A stretch of 64,000 nt of DNA, taken from Bacteroidales bacterium. Its GTDB lineage: Bacteria > Bacteroidota > Bacteroidia > Bacteroidales > UBA932. Made by a program: the position numbers and the translations under genes. Positions 17,746 to 26,375 of the stretch are shown one piece after another; the stretch's first letter is position 1; each line of letters opens with the position of its first letter. The notes beneath the pieces are model-generated. The model was given only the letters and a program-made list of their open reading frames with translations. It searched no databases and was not told the origin of the DNA. The stretch covers positions 1 to 64,000 of the forward strand of contig JAFUVU010000052.1 in the NCBI GenBank assembly GCA_017477465.1, in the 5' to 3' direction.

Positions 17746-19280
17746 AACGTTTAGCATCCTTTTCCATCGCTTTGTCCCTTGCCTGCCTGGCTGGTGCGCA
17801 GTCCATTCCGCATCGCGCGGCGGAAGATACGGAAGGCGTGATGAGTCCGGCCTATTGGGCCCTTTGGAACGACACGGTTCAGGAGCGGATCGACGCTGAT
17901 ATCGAGCGCAACCGTAAGGCCGACGGTGTGGTAAGAATCCCGGGACTCAGGCGCGGTACGCCGGTTCAGGTGGAACAGATATCATCGGCCTTCCTCTTTG
18001 GGGCCTCCACGTTCAACTATAATCAGTTGGGAACGCCGGAAGCGAATGCCCGCTACCGGGAGCTCTTCGGAACGTTGTTCAACCGGGCCACTGTGGGGCT
18101 GTATTGGCGCGATTTCCAATGGTTCCGCGAGTCGCCCATGCGTTACAGGGGCGAATTCCGTGATAGCGAGGAATACTGGAATACGTTCAAGAAGAAACCT
18201 TTTGCCCAACCCCATTGGCGGCGTCCGGCCTCGGATCCCATCGTAGAGTGGTGCGCTGCGCATGGGGTTGCCGTACACCTGCATCCCCTGGCCTGGGGCA
18301 GCGGCACCAACAATCCCCGTTGGCTGCATCAACTGGCCCCTGATAATGAAAGAGCCTTTCTGGACAGCATTGAGGACGTAAGCCTTTTTGAGAGTAAAGT
18401 CCCCCGCAGTAAAGAGTGGAACTCTCTCCCTGCAGATGCCCTGGCCGAGCGCCTCCCTGGCTACGGAAAAGCCCTTGGAGAAGCTTTCGACGAGCATGTG
18501 CGCGACATAATCGATCATTACAAAACCCACCAGGCCGTGACCAGCTATGACGTTGTGAATGAAAGCTGCAAAGACTGGCGCGCCGGGGTGCAGATACCCG
18601 GAGACCTTTTCACTAAGAGCCGTTATATGCTGCTGCCGGGAGACTATACCCGCCGGACCTGGCGCATCGCAGATGAAATGATTCCGCAAACCCAGTTGAA
18701 ATGCATCAACGACTATGTAGATACGGACGACTATCCCCGCCAGGTGCAGACGCTGCTGGAGGAAGGGTACGGCGTGCAGGCCATCGGCTCCCAAATGCAT
18801 TTGTATGACCCGGATCAGTGCCGCCAGATTGCCGAAGGCGCTGCTATTCAGACCCCGGAGTACGTGTGGGACCTCATGAAGCGGCTCTCCGCACCGGGAC
18901 TTCCCATTTGCATCAGTGAAATCACCATCACGGCGCCCATGGACGGGGCACGCGGAGAAATGATCCAGGCCATCATCGCCCGGAACCTTTACCGCCTGTG
19001 GTTCAGCGGCGAGAAGATGTTTGCCATCACCTGGTGGAACCTGGTGGACGGCTGCGGCTTCCCCGGAGAGCCCTCCACCTCGGGCCTTTTCCACCGGGAT
19101 ATGACCCCCAAGGCTGCCTATCACGCACTTGAAGAGCTGATTCTCCACGAGTGGCGCACCTGTCTTGAGGTGAAGGCCGATCGGGGCGGCGAGGTGCGTT
19201 GGCGCGGCTTTAAAGGCACGTATCGCCTACGCTGGAAAGACCGGCAGGGTAAGGAACAAACAGCAATTGTAGAACTATGA
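17742..19280 (+). CDS. GH10 endo-beta-1,4-xylanase, secreted
   Basis: 512 residues with a Sec signal peptide (ends LAGAQS). An N-terminal region of about 60 residues precedes the GH10 barrel (FLFGASTFNYNQLG; VAVHLHPLAWGS). The acid/base is Glu274 in YDVVNESCKDW, and the nucleophile is Glu393 in ICISEITIT. The final barrel strand is TWWNLVDGCGF, as in GH10. It should cleave internal beta-1,4 xylosidic bonds and feed the GH3 and GH39-like exo-enzymes encoded alongside. No carbohydrate-binding module or lipobox is seen. It overlaps the upstream GH3 gene and the downstream symporter gene by 4 bases each, so the three are probably translationally coupled. Confidence 0.9.
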   Translation: MKRLASFSIALSLACLAGAQSIPHRAAEDTEGVMSPAYWALWNDTVQERIDADIERNRKADGVVRIPGLRRGTPVQVEQISSAFLFGASTFNYNQLGTPEANARYRELFGTLFNRATVGLYWRDFQWFRESPMRYRGEFRDSEEYWNTFKKKPFAQPHWRRPASDPIVEWCAAHGVAVHLHPLAWGSGTNNPRWLHQLAPDNERAFLDSIEDVSLFESKVPRSKEWNSLPADALAERLPGYGKALGEAFDEHVRDIIDHYKTHQAVTSYDVVNESCKDWRAGVQIPGDLFTKSRYMLLPGDYTRRTWRIADEMIPQTQLKCINDYVDTDDYPRQVQTLLEEGYGVQAIGSQMHLYDPDQCRQIAEGAAIQTPEYVWDLMKRLSAPGLPICISEITITAPMDGARGEMIQAIIARNLYRLWFSGEKMFAITWWNLVDGCGFPGEPSTSGLFHRDMTPKAAYHALEELILHEWRTCLEVKADRGGEVRWRGFKGTYRLRWKDRQGKEQTAIVEL

Positions 19281-20434
19281 AAAAGATAAAACTCTCTCTC
19301 TTTGTGAAAGTGCTCATCGCCATTGCGCTGGGCTCGTTGTTGGGACTGGTGGCTCCTGACTGGCTGGTGCGGCTGTTTAAGACCTTCAACGTGCTGTTCG
19401 CCCAGCTGCTCAAGTTTATCGTGCCGCTGTTGGTGCTGGGCCTGGTGACGCCGGCTATTTACGGTCTCGGGAAAGGGGCCGGGAAAATGCTGCTCTGGGT
19501 GGTGGGCGTGGCCTATGTCTCCACAGTGTGCGCGGGCTTGTTCGCCTACGGGAGCGCATCGGCCTTTTTCCCTCATATCCTTGAAGTGGGGGACCTTCAG
19601 GCCGATGCCGTATCGGCCAAGACCTTCGAGCCTTACATCGACCTCAAGATAAAGCCGCTGTGCGATATGCTCACAGCTCTGTGCCTCTCATTCATGATTG
19701 GCATCTGCTGCATCTATATCAAGGGCGAAGCGCTCAGAAACTGGTTCAACGAGTTTGGCGAGGTAGTGAAGATGACCATCGAAAAGGCCATCATTCCCCT
19801 TATGCCCTTTTACATTTTCACCATGATGTGCGAGATGAGCGCTTCCGGGAAAATGGCCGTTGTCATGGGCACAGGAGCGAAGGTAATTGCAACGGGGGTC
19901 GTTCTCTCTATACTCTACCTCGTGATACAGTATGTAATTGCGGGCGCCATCGCAGGGAAAAACCCTTTAAAATGCCTCTGGAATATGTTTCCGGCCTATC
20001 TCACCGGCTTTTCTATCTGCTCTTCATCGGCAGTTATTCCGGTTACTACGGAGTGTACCCGTAAGAACGGCGTTTCCGAGGAAGTGGCCAATTTTGTGGT
20101 GCCGCTGTGCTCCAACGTGCACATGTGCGGCTCCGTTATCAAGCTTGCTACGACGGCCGTGGCGGTGGCCCTCATGATGGGCCAGCCCATTTCATTCGGC
20201 CTTTTCCTTAACTTCATGCTCATACTGGCCGTTGCGACCGTTGCATCCCCGGGCGTGATGAGCGGAGTACTTATGGCCTCCGTGGGCTTCCTTGAGAGCA
20301 TTCTGGGCTTTACGCCTGAGATGACCGCTTTGCTGATGGCCATTTACCTTGCCCTGGACGGCTATGGTCCCGCCTGCAATGTCACGGGTGACGGCGCCAT
20401 CGCACTGGGTGTGGACCGCTTTTTTAAAAAATAG
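19277..20434 (+). CDS. DAACS-family cation symporter (dicarboxylate/amino-acid type)
   Basis: 385 residues with about 8 hydrophobic membrane segments and no signal peptide. The first re-entrant loop CSSSAVIPVTTECTRKNGV corresponds to the SSxAxxP loop of the dicarboxylate/amino acid:cation symporter family. The following NFVVPLCSNVHMCGSVIKLA corresponds to the conserved seventh helix. Family members import glutamate, aspartate or C4-dicarboxylates with Na+ or H+. The usual NMDGT is replaced by HMCGS, so the substrate may differ. Its position inside a glycosidase operon, overlapping the xylanase gene by 4 bases, suggests that it imports a product of the cluster, for instance an organic acid released from the polymer. 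That is inference. Confidence 0.82.
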   Translation: MKKIKLSLFVKVLIAIALGSLLGLVAPDWLVRLFKTFNVLFAQLLKFIVPLLVLGLVTPAIYGLGKGAGKMLLWVVGVAYVSTVCAGLFAYGSASAFFPHILEVGDLQADAVSAKTFEPYIDLKIKPLCDMLTALCLSFMIGICCIYIKGEALRNWFNEFGEVVKMTIEKAIIPLMPFYIFTMMCEMSASGKMAVVMGTGAKVIATGVVLSILYLVIQYVIAGAIAGKNPLKCLWNMFPAYLTGFSICSSSAVIPVTTECTRKNGVSEEVANFVVPLCSNVHMCGSVIKLATTAVAVALMMGQPISFGLFLNFMLILAVATVASPGVMSGVLMASVGFLESILGFTPEMTALLMAIYLALDGYGPACNVTGDGAIALGVDRFFKK

Positions 20435-20439
20435 TTGCC

Positions 20440-22695
20440 ATGAAAAGATTCGCGCTCCTGCTTTCCTTCGCGATTTGCCTTGTTTCCTGCAGCAAAAATA
20501 CAATCAGTTACCAGCCCCAGGACGGCTATGCGCTTGTCCTGCAGACAAAAGGGCCAACCCTCGGCTATACGTCGGCCCCTATCCTTACGGTGGGCGGCTT
20601 TGCGTTCAAGGACTTGAGCCGTGACGGCAGCCTGGACGTTTATGAGGACTGGCGCCTTCCGGCCATGGAGAGGGCTCGCGACCTTGCTTCCAAGCTGAGC
20701 TTGGAGGAAATCTGCGGCCTTATGCTCTATTCGAGCGCGGTGGATGCCAATGACACCCTGCTTGATGCAAAGTCCAGGAATCTGCTTGAAAAAGACCATA
20801 TCCGGCACATGCTGGTGCGGAATGTGGCTTCTCCGGCAATTGCCGCAGGCTGGTCCAATGCGGTGCAGGCTTTCTGCGAATCGGCCCGGCTCGGAATTCC
20901 TTCCAACAACAGTACGGATCCGCGCAACTACAGCAACGGCACCGCCAATATCAACAATTACAAGCATGAGCCGGACGGGGAGTTTGACCCGTCGGGGGAG
21001 AGCGATATCTCAAAATGGCCGAGGGAGCTTGGCCTGGCCGCCACTTTCGACCTGGACGTTATCCGTACTCACGGCGAAGTGGTGTCGGCCGAATACAGGG
21101 CCCTGGGCATCACTACTGCGCTTTCTCCGCAGGTGGATATCGCCACGGACCCTCGCTGGCGGCGTTTTTATGGAACTTTCGGCGAAGATCCGGCTCTGTC
21201 CCGTGACATGGCCCGTGCCTATTGCGAGGCTTTCCAGAATACGCCCGGCAGCGAGACCGGCTGGGGCGCACAAAGCGTCAACTGCATGGTGAAACACTGG
21301 CCCGGAGGCGGCAGCGGGGAAGGAGGACGCGATGCGCATTTTGGCATCGGAAAGTATGCGGTGTACCCCGGGAACAATTTTGAGCAGGGTTTGGTTCCCT
21401 TCGTTGACGGAGCCTTCAAGCTTCCGGGCAAGACTCAGATGGCATCGGCAGTAATGCCTTATTACACAATTTCTTACGGGCAGGACCCGAGCGGGGAAAA
21501 TGTTGGCAACGGCTTCTCCAAGTACATAATTCAGGACTTGCTTCGTGACAAGTACAAGTATGAGGGCGTAGTCTGCACGGACTGGGGAATCGTAAAGGAT
21601 TACAACGTTCCGTGGGAACACAAAGGCACGCCCTGGGGGGCCGAAACCTTGAGCGGTGCGGAGCGTCGCCTGCTGTGCTTCGAGGCCGGCGTGGACCAGT
21701 TGGGCGGGGCCAAGGACAACGCCGAGAGCATGGCCGCTTATGAGCTTTGGTCGCAAAAAAACGGCGAAGCTTCGGCCCGGGCGCGTTTCGAGCAGAGCGC
21801 CGCGCGCATTCTTGTAAACATCTTCAATGTCGGCCTTTTCGAGAATCCTTACGTGAGCCCTTCAATGGCCGATTTCGTCGTGGGAAGTCAGGAATTCGTA
21901 TCGGCCGGATATGATGCGCAGCTCAAGAGCATCGTCATGCTCAAAAACGCCGGAGAAGTGCTTCCGATTGACCGACAGCTCAAGGTTTACGAGCCGCTGC
22001 GCCATGTCCCCGCCGGCCTTTCCCATTGGCAGAAACCCACGCCGGAATATGACGAATACCCCATTTCAAAGGAACTCCTCGGCCGATATTTCACAGTTGT
22101 TGACACTCCCGAAGAGGCCGACCTTGCCATAGTCTCAATCAAAAGTCCCGTAGGCCACTGGGGCTTCGTGATGCCCGACGGAAAGTATCCCGAGGGCCAT
22201 TACAACCCCATCAGCCTTCAGTGGGGGCCTTATACAGCAACTACCGCGAGGGCGCAGAGCCTGGCCGGCGGCGACCCGCACGAGAGCAGCGCCAACCGCA
22301 GTTACCGTGGCTTTACCGAGACATCGTCCAACGCTCCTGACGCCTTGCTGGTGCAAAGGACAAAGGCCGCTATGGGAGATAAGCCCGTGGTTGTTCTCGT
22401 GGCCATGGAGCGTCCTTTCGTCCCGGCCGAAATAGAACCCTGGGCCGATGCCCTCCTTGTCTTCTGCGGTGTGTCCAACAATGCCCTTCTGGATATTCTC
22501 AGCGGCGCCGCGCAGCCTTACGGCCTGCTTCCCTGCCAGTTGCCGGCGGATATGGAAACGGTTGAGGCTCAGTACGAGGACGTCCCCCGCGACATGAACT
22601 GTTACAAAGATGCCGAGGGACATGTGTACGATTTTGCATACGGTATGAATTTCGAAGGAATAATTGACGACGAGCGTGTCAAAAAATATAAGTAG
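20440..22695 (+). CDS. GH3 family glycosidase lipoprotein (paralogue 2)
   Basis: 751 residues with a lipobox (CLVSC, Cys17). It is closely similar to the GH3 protein at 15511-17745: DGSLDVYEDWRLP, VKHWPGGGSGEGGRDAHF, VCTDWGIVKDYN with the probable nucleophile Asp381, and a C-terminal alpha/beta domain ending PYGLLPCQLPADMETVEAQYEDVP. At the position where the first paralogue carries a repeat insertion this one reads VLPIDRQLKVYEPL without interruption, so it represents the ancestral form. The two copies flank the xylanase and symporter genes. Likely an exo-beta-glycosidase at the outer surface or in the periplasm. The start lies 5 bases after the symporter stop. Confidence 0.88.
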   Translation: MKRFALLLSFAICLVSCSKNTISYQPQDGYALVLQTKGPTLGYTSAPILTVGGFAFKDLSRDGSLDVYEDWRLPAMERARDLASKLSLEEICGLMLYSSAVDANDTLLDAKSRNLLEKDHIRHMLVRNVASPAIAAGWSNAVQAFCESARLGIPSNNSTDPRNYSNGTANINNYKHEPDGEFDPSGESDISKWPRELGLAATFDLDVIRTHGEVVSAEYRALGITTALSPQVDIATDPRWRRFYGTFGEDPALSRDMARAYCEAFQNTPGSETGWGAQSVNCMVKHWPGGGSGEGGRDAHFGIGKYAVYPGNNFEQGLVPFVDGAFKLPGKTQMASAVMPYYTISYGQDPSGENVGNGFSKYIIQDLLRDKYKYEGVVCTDWGIVKDYNVPWEHKGTPWGAETLSGAERRLLCFEAGVDQLGGAKDNAESMAAYELWSQKNGEASARARFEQSAARILVNIFNVGLFENPYVSPSMADFVVGSQEFVSAGYDAQLKSIVMLKNAGEVLPIDRQLKVYEPLRHVPAGLSHWQKPTPEYDEYPISKELLGRYFTVVDTPEEADLAIVSIKSPVGHWGFVMPDGKYPEGHYNPISLQWGPYTATTARAQSLAGGDPHESSANRSYRGFTETSSNAPDALLVQRTKAAMGDKPVVVLVAMERPFVPAEIEPWADALLVFCGVSNNALLDILSGAAQPYGLLPCQLPADMETVEAQYEDVPRDMNCYKDAEGHVYDFAYGMNFEGIIDDERVKKYK

Positions 22696-22696
22696 A

Positions 22697-24760
22697 ATGA
22701 AAAAGATGATAATTGCGGCCGGCCTTGTTTTGGCGACGGCTGTCTCGCTGCGGGCCCAGGCTCCCGCCGTGACTGAGAAGGACAAAGCCCGTGCGGCTGA
22801 ACTGGTGTCACAGATGACTCTGGACGAGAAAATCAATCTCATTTCCGGCAAGGTGGACGGCTTCCGGACCTATGCCATACCCCGGCTGGGCATTCCCTCC
22901 ATACGCATGGCCGACGGTCCCCAGGGCGTTCGCAATATCGACGGGAAGAATATCCAGAGCACTTTCTACCCCTGCGGTATTTCAGCGGCGGCGACGTGGA
23001 ACCGGGACGCGGTTTACCAGATGGGCGCCGGCATCGGCTGTGCCGCAAAGGCTCACGGCGTTCAGATTATGCTCGGCCCCGGCGTGAACATTTATCGCAG
23101 CGCTCTTTGCGGCCGCAACTTCGAATACTACGGCGAAGACCCTTACCTTGCAGGCGAAACGGCGCTGAGCTATATCCAGGGCATGCAGGAGCAGGGTGTC
23201 ATGGCCACCATCAAGCACTTCGCCCTCAATCAGCAGGAGTATAATCGGCACGGAGTAAGTTCCAATGCCGATGAGCGCACGATCAACGAAATCTATTTCC
23301 CCACCTTCCGCAAAGCTGTGGAAAAAGCCGGCGTGGGCGCAGTGATGACCAGCTATAACCTCATCAACGGCAAACATGCGGCCGAAGACCCCTGGCTGGT
23401 GAAGGAAAACCTCCGCGCATGGGGCTTTGAAGGCATAGTGATGACCGACTGGACCTCCACCTACAGCAGCCTCAATTTCATGACTTCCGGCGTCGATTTT
23501 GAGATGCCGAGGGCTCTTGTGGCCAAGGCCGACGCCATCAAGGAGCTGCTCTCGAACGGCGTAATTACCGAGGCTTCGCTGGACGACAAGTGCCGGCATA
23601 TCCTTCAGGCATATTCCGCCTTCGGCTTCCTTGACAATTCCACGGCTGCCCGGGCCGATGCTGAAGACCCCGCCCTCTCACAGAAGCGTGCTTACGAGGT
23701 TGCTCTTGAAGGTCCCGTGCTGCTCAAGAACGAAGATGGGATGCTGCCGCTTACTCCCGGAAAGAAAAACCTCATCGTCGTCACCGGCCCCAATGCCCAT
23801 GTGATGGCTTGCGGCGGCGGCTCCGGCTGGGTGCAGCCTGAGGACGGCAAAGGCGTGACTCCGGCCGCCGGACTGCTTGCATTGGGCAAAAACTGGAATG
23901 TCCAGGCCATCGACTCGCCATCGCCCGAAATCCTTAAAAAAGCGGCTGCGGTGGTCGTGTGCGTTGGTTTTGATTCCTCCACTGAAGGGGAGAACATGGA
24001 CCGCAAGTACAACCTTCCCAAAGGCCAGGACGACCTTATTCTCCGCATGGCCAAATACAGCGACAAAGTTGTGGTAGTGGCTAATTCCGGCGGCGAATTC
24101 GACATTTCTCCCTGGCAGGACTGCGTGAAAGCCATTCTCCTTACCTGGTATCCCGGCCAGGAAGGCGGCAATGCCCTGGCCGCCATACTGAGCGGTAAGG
24201 TGTCTCCTTCGGGCCGTCTGCCCTTCACTTTCTGGGGCGCAAAAGACAAAAACCCGGCCCAGAAGTGGTATGCCGCCAAGCCGCAGATTCACAAGGACCC
24301 CAAGCGTCAGCACTACAGCTATACGGTTTACGGCGAAGGCATCTTCCTCGGCTACAGGGGAGTGGAGCATTTCGGCACGGAGCCCATGTATCCCTTCGGC
24401 TACGGCCTCAGCTACAGCTCTTTTGAATATGCCGATGCATCGGCAGTGCCCTCCGGCGACGGCTTTGACGTCAGTTTCACGGTCCGCAACATCGGCAAGG
24501 CCGATGCCAAAGAAGTTGCCCAGGTTTACGTTTCGCCTGTGAATCCGCCGGTCATGCGCCCCGCCAAAGAGCTCAAAGGCTACGATAAGAAACTGATTGT
24601 CAAAGGAGGGGAGGAGCGTTTCACCATCCATCTCGGCCGCGAAGCGTTCAGCTACTACGATACCGCTTCCAACAGCTGGATAGCCGCCCCGGGACAGTAC
24701 AAAATTCTGATTGGATCTTCATCGTCCAACGTCCCCCTGGAAGTCCTCGTTACCCTTTAG
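22697..24760 (+). CDS. GH3 beta-glucosidase/beta-xylosidase, BglX-like, secreted
   Basis: 687 residues from the ATG immediately after the preceding stop; an in-frame upstream ATG inside the previous gene was rejected. Sec signal peptide (ends SLRAQAP). N-terminal GH3 barrel: MTLDEKINLISG, IPSIRMADGPQGVR, ATIKHFALNQQEYNR and GIVMTDWTSTYSS with the probable nucleophile Asp251. The C-terminal alpha/beta domain (LLKNEDGMLPLTPG, YPGQEGGNALAAILSGKVSPSGRLP) is followed by a fibronectin-III-like domain (VSFTVRNIGKADAKEVAQVY). This complete three-domain layout differs from the other two GH3 proteins, so it is a separate subfamily. It is the last gene of the cluster; about 570 bases without a gene follow. 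Confidence 0.9.
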   Translation: MKKMIIAAGLVLATAVSLRAQAPAVTEKDKARAAELVSQMTLDEKINLISGKVDGFRTYAIPRLGIPSIRMADGPQGVRNIDGKNIQSTFYPCGISAAATWNRDAVYQMGAGIGCAAKAHGVQIMLGPGVNIYRSALCGRNFEYYGEDPYLAGETALSYIQGMQEQGVMATIKHFALNQQEYNRHGVSSNADERTINEIYFPTFRKAVEKAGVGAVMTSYNLINGKHAAEDPWLVKENLRAWGFEGIVMTDWTSTYSSLNFMTSGVDFEMPRALVAKADAIKELLSNGVITEASLDDKCRHILQAYSAFGFLDNSTAARADAEDPALSQKRAYEVALEGPVLLKNEDGMLPLTPGKKNLIVVTGPNAHVMACGGGSGWVQPEDGKGVTPAAGLLALGKNWNVQAIDSPSPEILKKAAAVVVCVGFDSSTEGENMDRKYNLPKGQDDLILRMAKYSDKVVVVANSGGEFDISPWQDCVKAILLTWYPGQEGGNALAAILSGKVSPSGRLPFTFWGAKDKNPAQKWYAAKPQIHKDPKRQHYSYTVYGEGIFLGYRGVEHFGTEPMYPFGYGLSYSSFEYADASAVPSGDGFDVSFTVRNIGKADAKEVAQVYVSPVNPPVMRPAKELKGYDKKLIVKGGEERFTIHLGREAFSYYDTASNSWIAAPGQYKILIGSSSSNVPLEVLVTL

Positions 24761-25055
24761 CCTCCCAGGTGAGGAAAACGGCATAAGCGCGGCTCGCAGA
24801 GGGCCTCGATCAGCCTGGCAGCAAAACTATGCCGATATTATTAAAGTGACGTTAGGGGTCCAATGAAACAGCAGGGGATAAGCAAAAAAAGGCCTAATTT
24901 GACGATACGGGTCCACTTGGTTGGAGCCGTATGAGCACCTGAACGGTTTTGCACCTGTGCATCATTACCTCATTGCATCATTACCTCATTGCATCATTAC
25001 CTCATTGCCGCCGAAGTCGGCTACTATACGAAAAATGACAGGCCCGCGCCTGTCA
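24761..25055. other. Non-coding gap after the glycosidase cluster
   Basis: No open frame with protein-like content is seen. The stretch holds a three-copy 16-base tandem repeat and a strong hairpin, both listed separately. The first 190 bases show nothing recognisable. Confidence 0.6.
24960..25007. repeat. Tandem repeat, 3 x 16 bases
   Basis: CATCATTACCTCATTG is repeated three times without interruption or mismatch (24960-24975, 24976-24991, 24992-25007). No spacers are present, so it is not a CRISPR array. Confidence 0.95.
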
Positions 25056-25060
25056 TTTTT
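25031..25060. terminator. Bidirectional intrinsic terminator
   Basis: A perfect 13-base-pair stem (25031-25043 with 25048-25060) with a 4-base loop, A-run on the left arm and T-run on the right. It can act on either strand. On the minus strand it would follow the partial tRNA end at 25062-25073, so it may be the original terminator of the tRNA-Ala gene. Confidence 0.85.
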
Positions 25061-25073
25061 GTGGAGTATAGGG
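25056..25073. repeat. Left direct repeat (candidate attachment site)
   Basis: TTTTTGTGGAGTATAGGG is identical to 32689-32706. The last 12 bases equal the 3' end of the tRNA-Ala gene, read on the minus strand. No tRNA body follows here, only the 3' tip. Confidence 0.8.
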
Positions 25074-25329
25074 TACCGCATTAAGTCTTAGTTACCGTTA
25101 AGGAGAGTTTTATAAGTGGCTGAAAATAAGCAATAAAAGTAAATAGAGTAAAACGGGGCGTATTGTGTCAGCCATTATTTTATGCGTAACTTTATGCGTA
25201 AGTGAAACTAAAAACTAGCACGGCTGCGTCGGAACAGGGCACCATCGGCCTAAACCCATCTGAACACGGCCTTTTTGTGTAGGCTTGATTTTTGCGGAAA
25301 TCATCGGCTTGATCTACTACTGATGAAGA
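25074..25329. other. Non-coding left end of the island
   Basis: A+T-rich start with TTATGCGTAA-like short repeats (25188-25202 region: TTATGCGTAACTTTATGCGT). No gene is seen. A poor -7 match (GATTTTTG) precedes the gene at 25330. Confidence 0.5.
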
Positions 25330-25647
25330 ATGACCCTTAGAGACCGCATATCACTCACTTGGCGCTATGGGAAAGGCATTTTCCTGATTGGTGCGGTGTA
25401 TAACCTAGTGTGCGCAGGTCTCCAAACCTTAGGATTCTCTTACACATTCTTGGTAGATTCTTTTATCCTGAAAGGGGGTCTTTTGGCCATTACCCTGTAT
25501 TTGGTTAAGCAATTCCGAGACAGGGATGCAATCTTCTTCTACATCAACCTGGGATTATCTCGCAGAAAACTGCTTATCAGTGTCATTCTGATAGATTTTC
25601 TCTCACTTGCAGTTCTTATGGCTATCATGCATCTCATATATGGATAG
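25330..25647 (+). CDS. Small membrane protein, probable ABC transporter membrane partner
   Basis: 105 residues with three hydrophobic segments (about 16-36, 42-60 and 84-103) and a basic loop, FRDRDAIFFYINLGLSRRKL. The final stretch overlaps the ABC ATPase gene by 8 bases. It is too short for a standard permease, but this pairing of a small membrane protein with an ATPase suggests a transport or channel subunit. No family was recognised. It is the first gene inside the left end of the island. Confidence 0.6.
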   Translation: MTLRDRISLTWRYGKGIFLIGAVYNLVCAGLQTLGFSYTFLVDSFILKGGLLAITLYLVKQFRDRDAIFFYINLGLSRRKLLISVILIDFLSLAVLMAIMHLIYG

Positions 25648-26302
25648 GCACAAACTCATAGTGGACAGCGTGGTGGTCCGCTTTGGAGAGAAGACGGTTT
25701 TGCGCGGCGGCTACATCACCTCTGAGACCGGAATGGTGACCGGACTTCTTGGTTGCAACGGCGCCGGCAAATCCTGTATGTTCCGTGCCCTCATGGGCGG
25801 CCTCCGGGTAGAGAACGTGATGGTGAGCATGGATGAAAAACCTATCGACAGGCAGACCATCGGCCGATACATCAAGTACTTGCCTCAAGGCCGACTTATT
25901 CCGGAAGGGATGCAGCTTCACCGGGCCTTCGACTTGTATGGCGTGAACTACTGGACCTTTGTCAATAGGATGCCAAAGTTTTCCCGCCATTACGATTCTC
26001 ATATCTATGAACTCTCCGGTGGTGAAGCACGGCTGGTAGAATTGTACTTGGTACTGCTGAGCGATGCTCCTTTCTACATCCTGGACGAGCCGTTTACGCA
26101 GGTAGATCCGGTCAACATTGACGAAGTCAAGGCTCTGATTCGGGAACGTAGTGTGGATCACGGCATAATCGTCACTGATCATAACTATGATGTCATCTCC
26201 TCCGTGGCGGATAACCTTTTCGTGATAGCTGACGGTTACACCAGTCCTGTCCGGAGCCGGGAAGATTTGGTCCGGCACGGGTATCTTAGGGCTGAGGATT
26301 AA
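25640..26302 (+). CDS. ABC transporter ATP-binding protein
   Basis: 220 residues from the ATG overlapping the previous stop. Walker A is GLLGCNGAGKSCMFRAL, the signature is YELSGGEARLVELYL, Walker B is FYILDEPFTQVDP, and the switch His is in VTDHNYDVI. This is a complete single-domain ATPase that would need two copies and membrane partners. The substrate is unknown. The 105-residue membrane protein upstream is the probable partner. An A+T-rich hairpin lies 39 bases downstream. Confidence 0.85.
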   Translation: MDRHKLIVDSVVVRFGEKTVLRGGYITSETGMVTGLLGCNGAGKSCMFRALMGGLRVENVMVSMDEKPIDRQTIGRYIKYLPQGRLIPEGMQLHRAFDLYGVNYWTFVNRMPKFSRHYDSHIYELSGGEARLVELYLVLLSDAPFYILDEPFTQVDPVNIDEVKALIRERSVDHGIIVTDHNYDVISSVADNLFVIADGYTSPVRSREDLVRHGYLRAED

Positions 26303-26340
26303 GTTTGCAGAATGACTTTCGAAAAAAGTGCGAGGTAAAC

Positions 26341-26375
26341 GTACTTTATCTCCGAAATTTTTGAAGATAAAGTAC
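26341..26375. repeat. Inverted repeat at the truncation point of an ATPase gene
   Basis: GTACTTTATCT (26341-26351) and AGATAAAGTAC (26365-26375) form a perfect 11-base-pair stem with a 13-base loop. There is no strong T-run on the plus strand, so it is not a typical terminator. It sits where the open frame of the truncated ATPase begins. Confidence 0.75.

Noticed and set aside
17982..19148. Minus-strand open frame of about 388 codons
   Set aside because: It lies opposite the GH10 gene, whose catalytic motifs are clear. No recognisable domain in the antisense reading.
24960..25007. Possible CRISPR array
   Set aside because: The 16-base copies are contiguous with no spacers, and no cas genes are present.
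25188..25207. Recombinase core site in the left end of the island
   Set aside because: Short TTATGCGTAA repeats are visible, but nothing ties them to an integrase; the tRNA-tip repeat is the better candidate.
26341..26375. Terminator for the ABC ATPase gene
   Set aside because: The stem has no T-run after it on the plus strand, so it is listed as an inverted repeat of unknown role.
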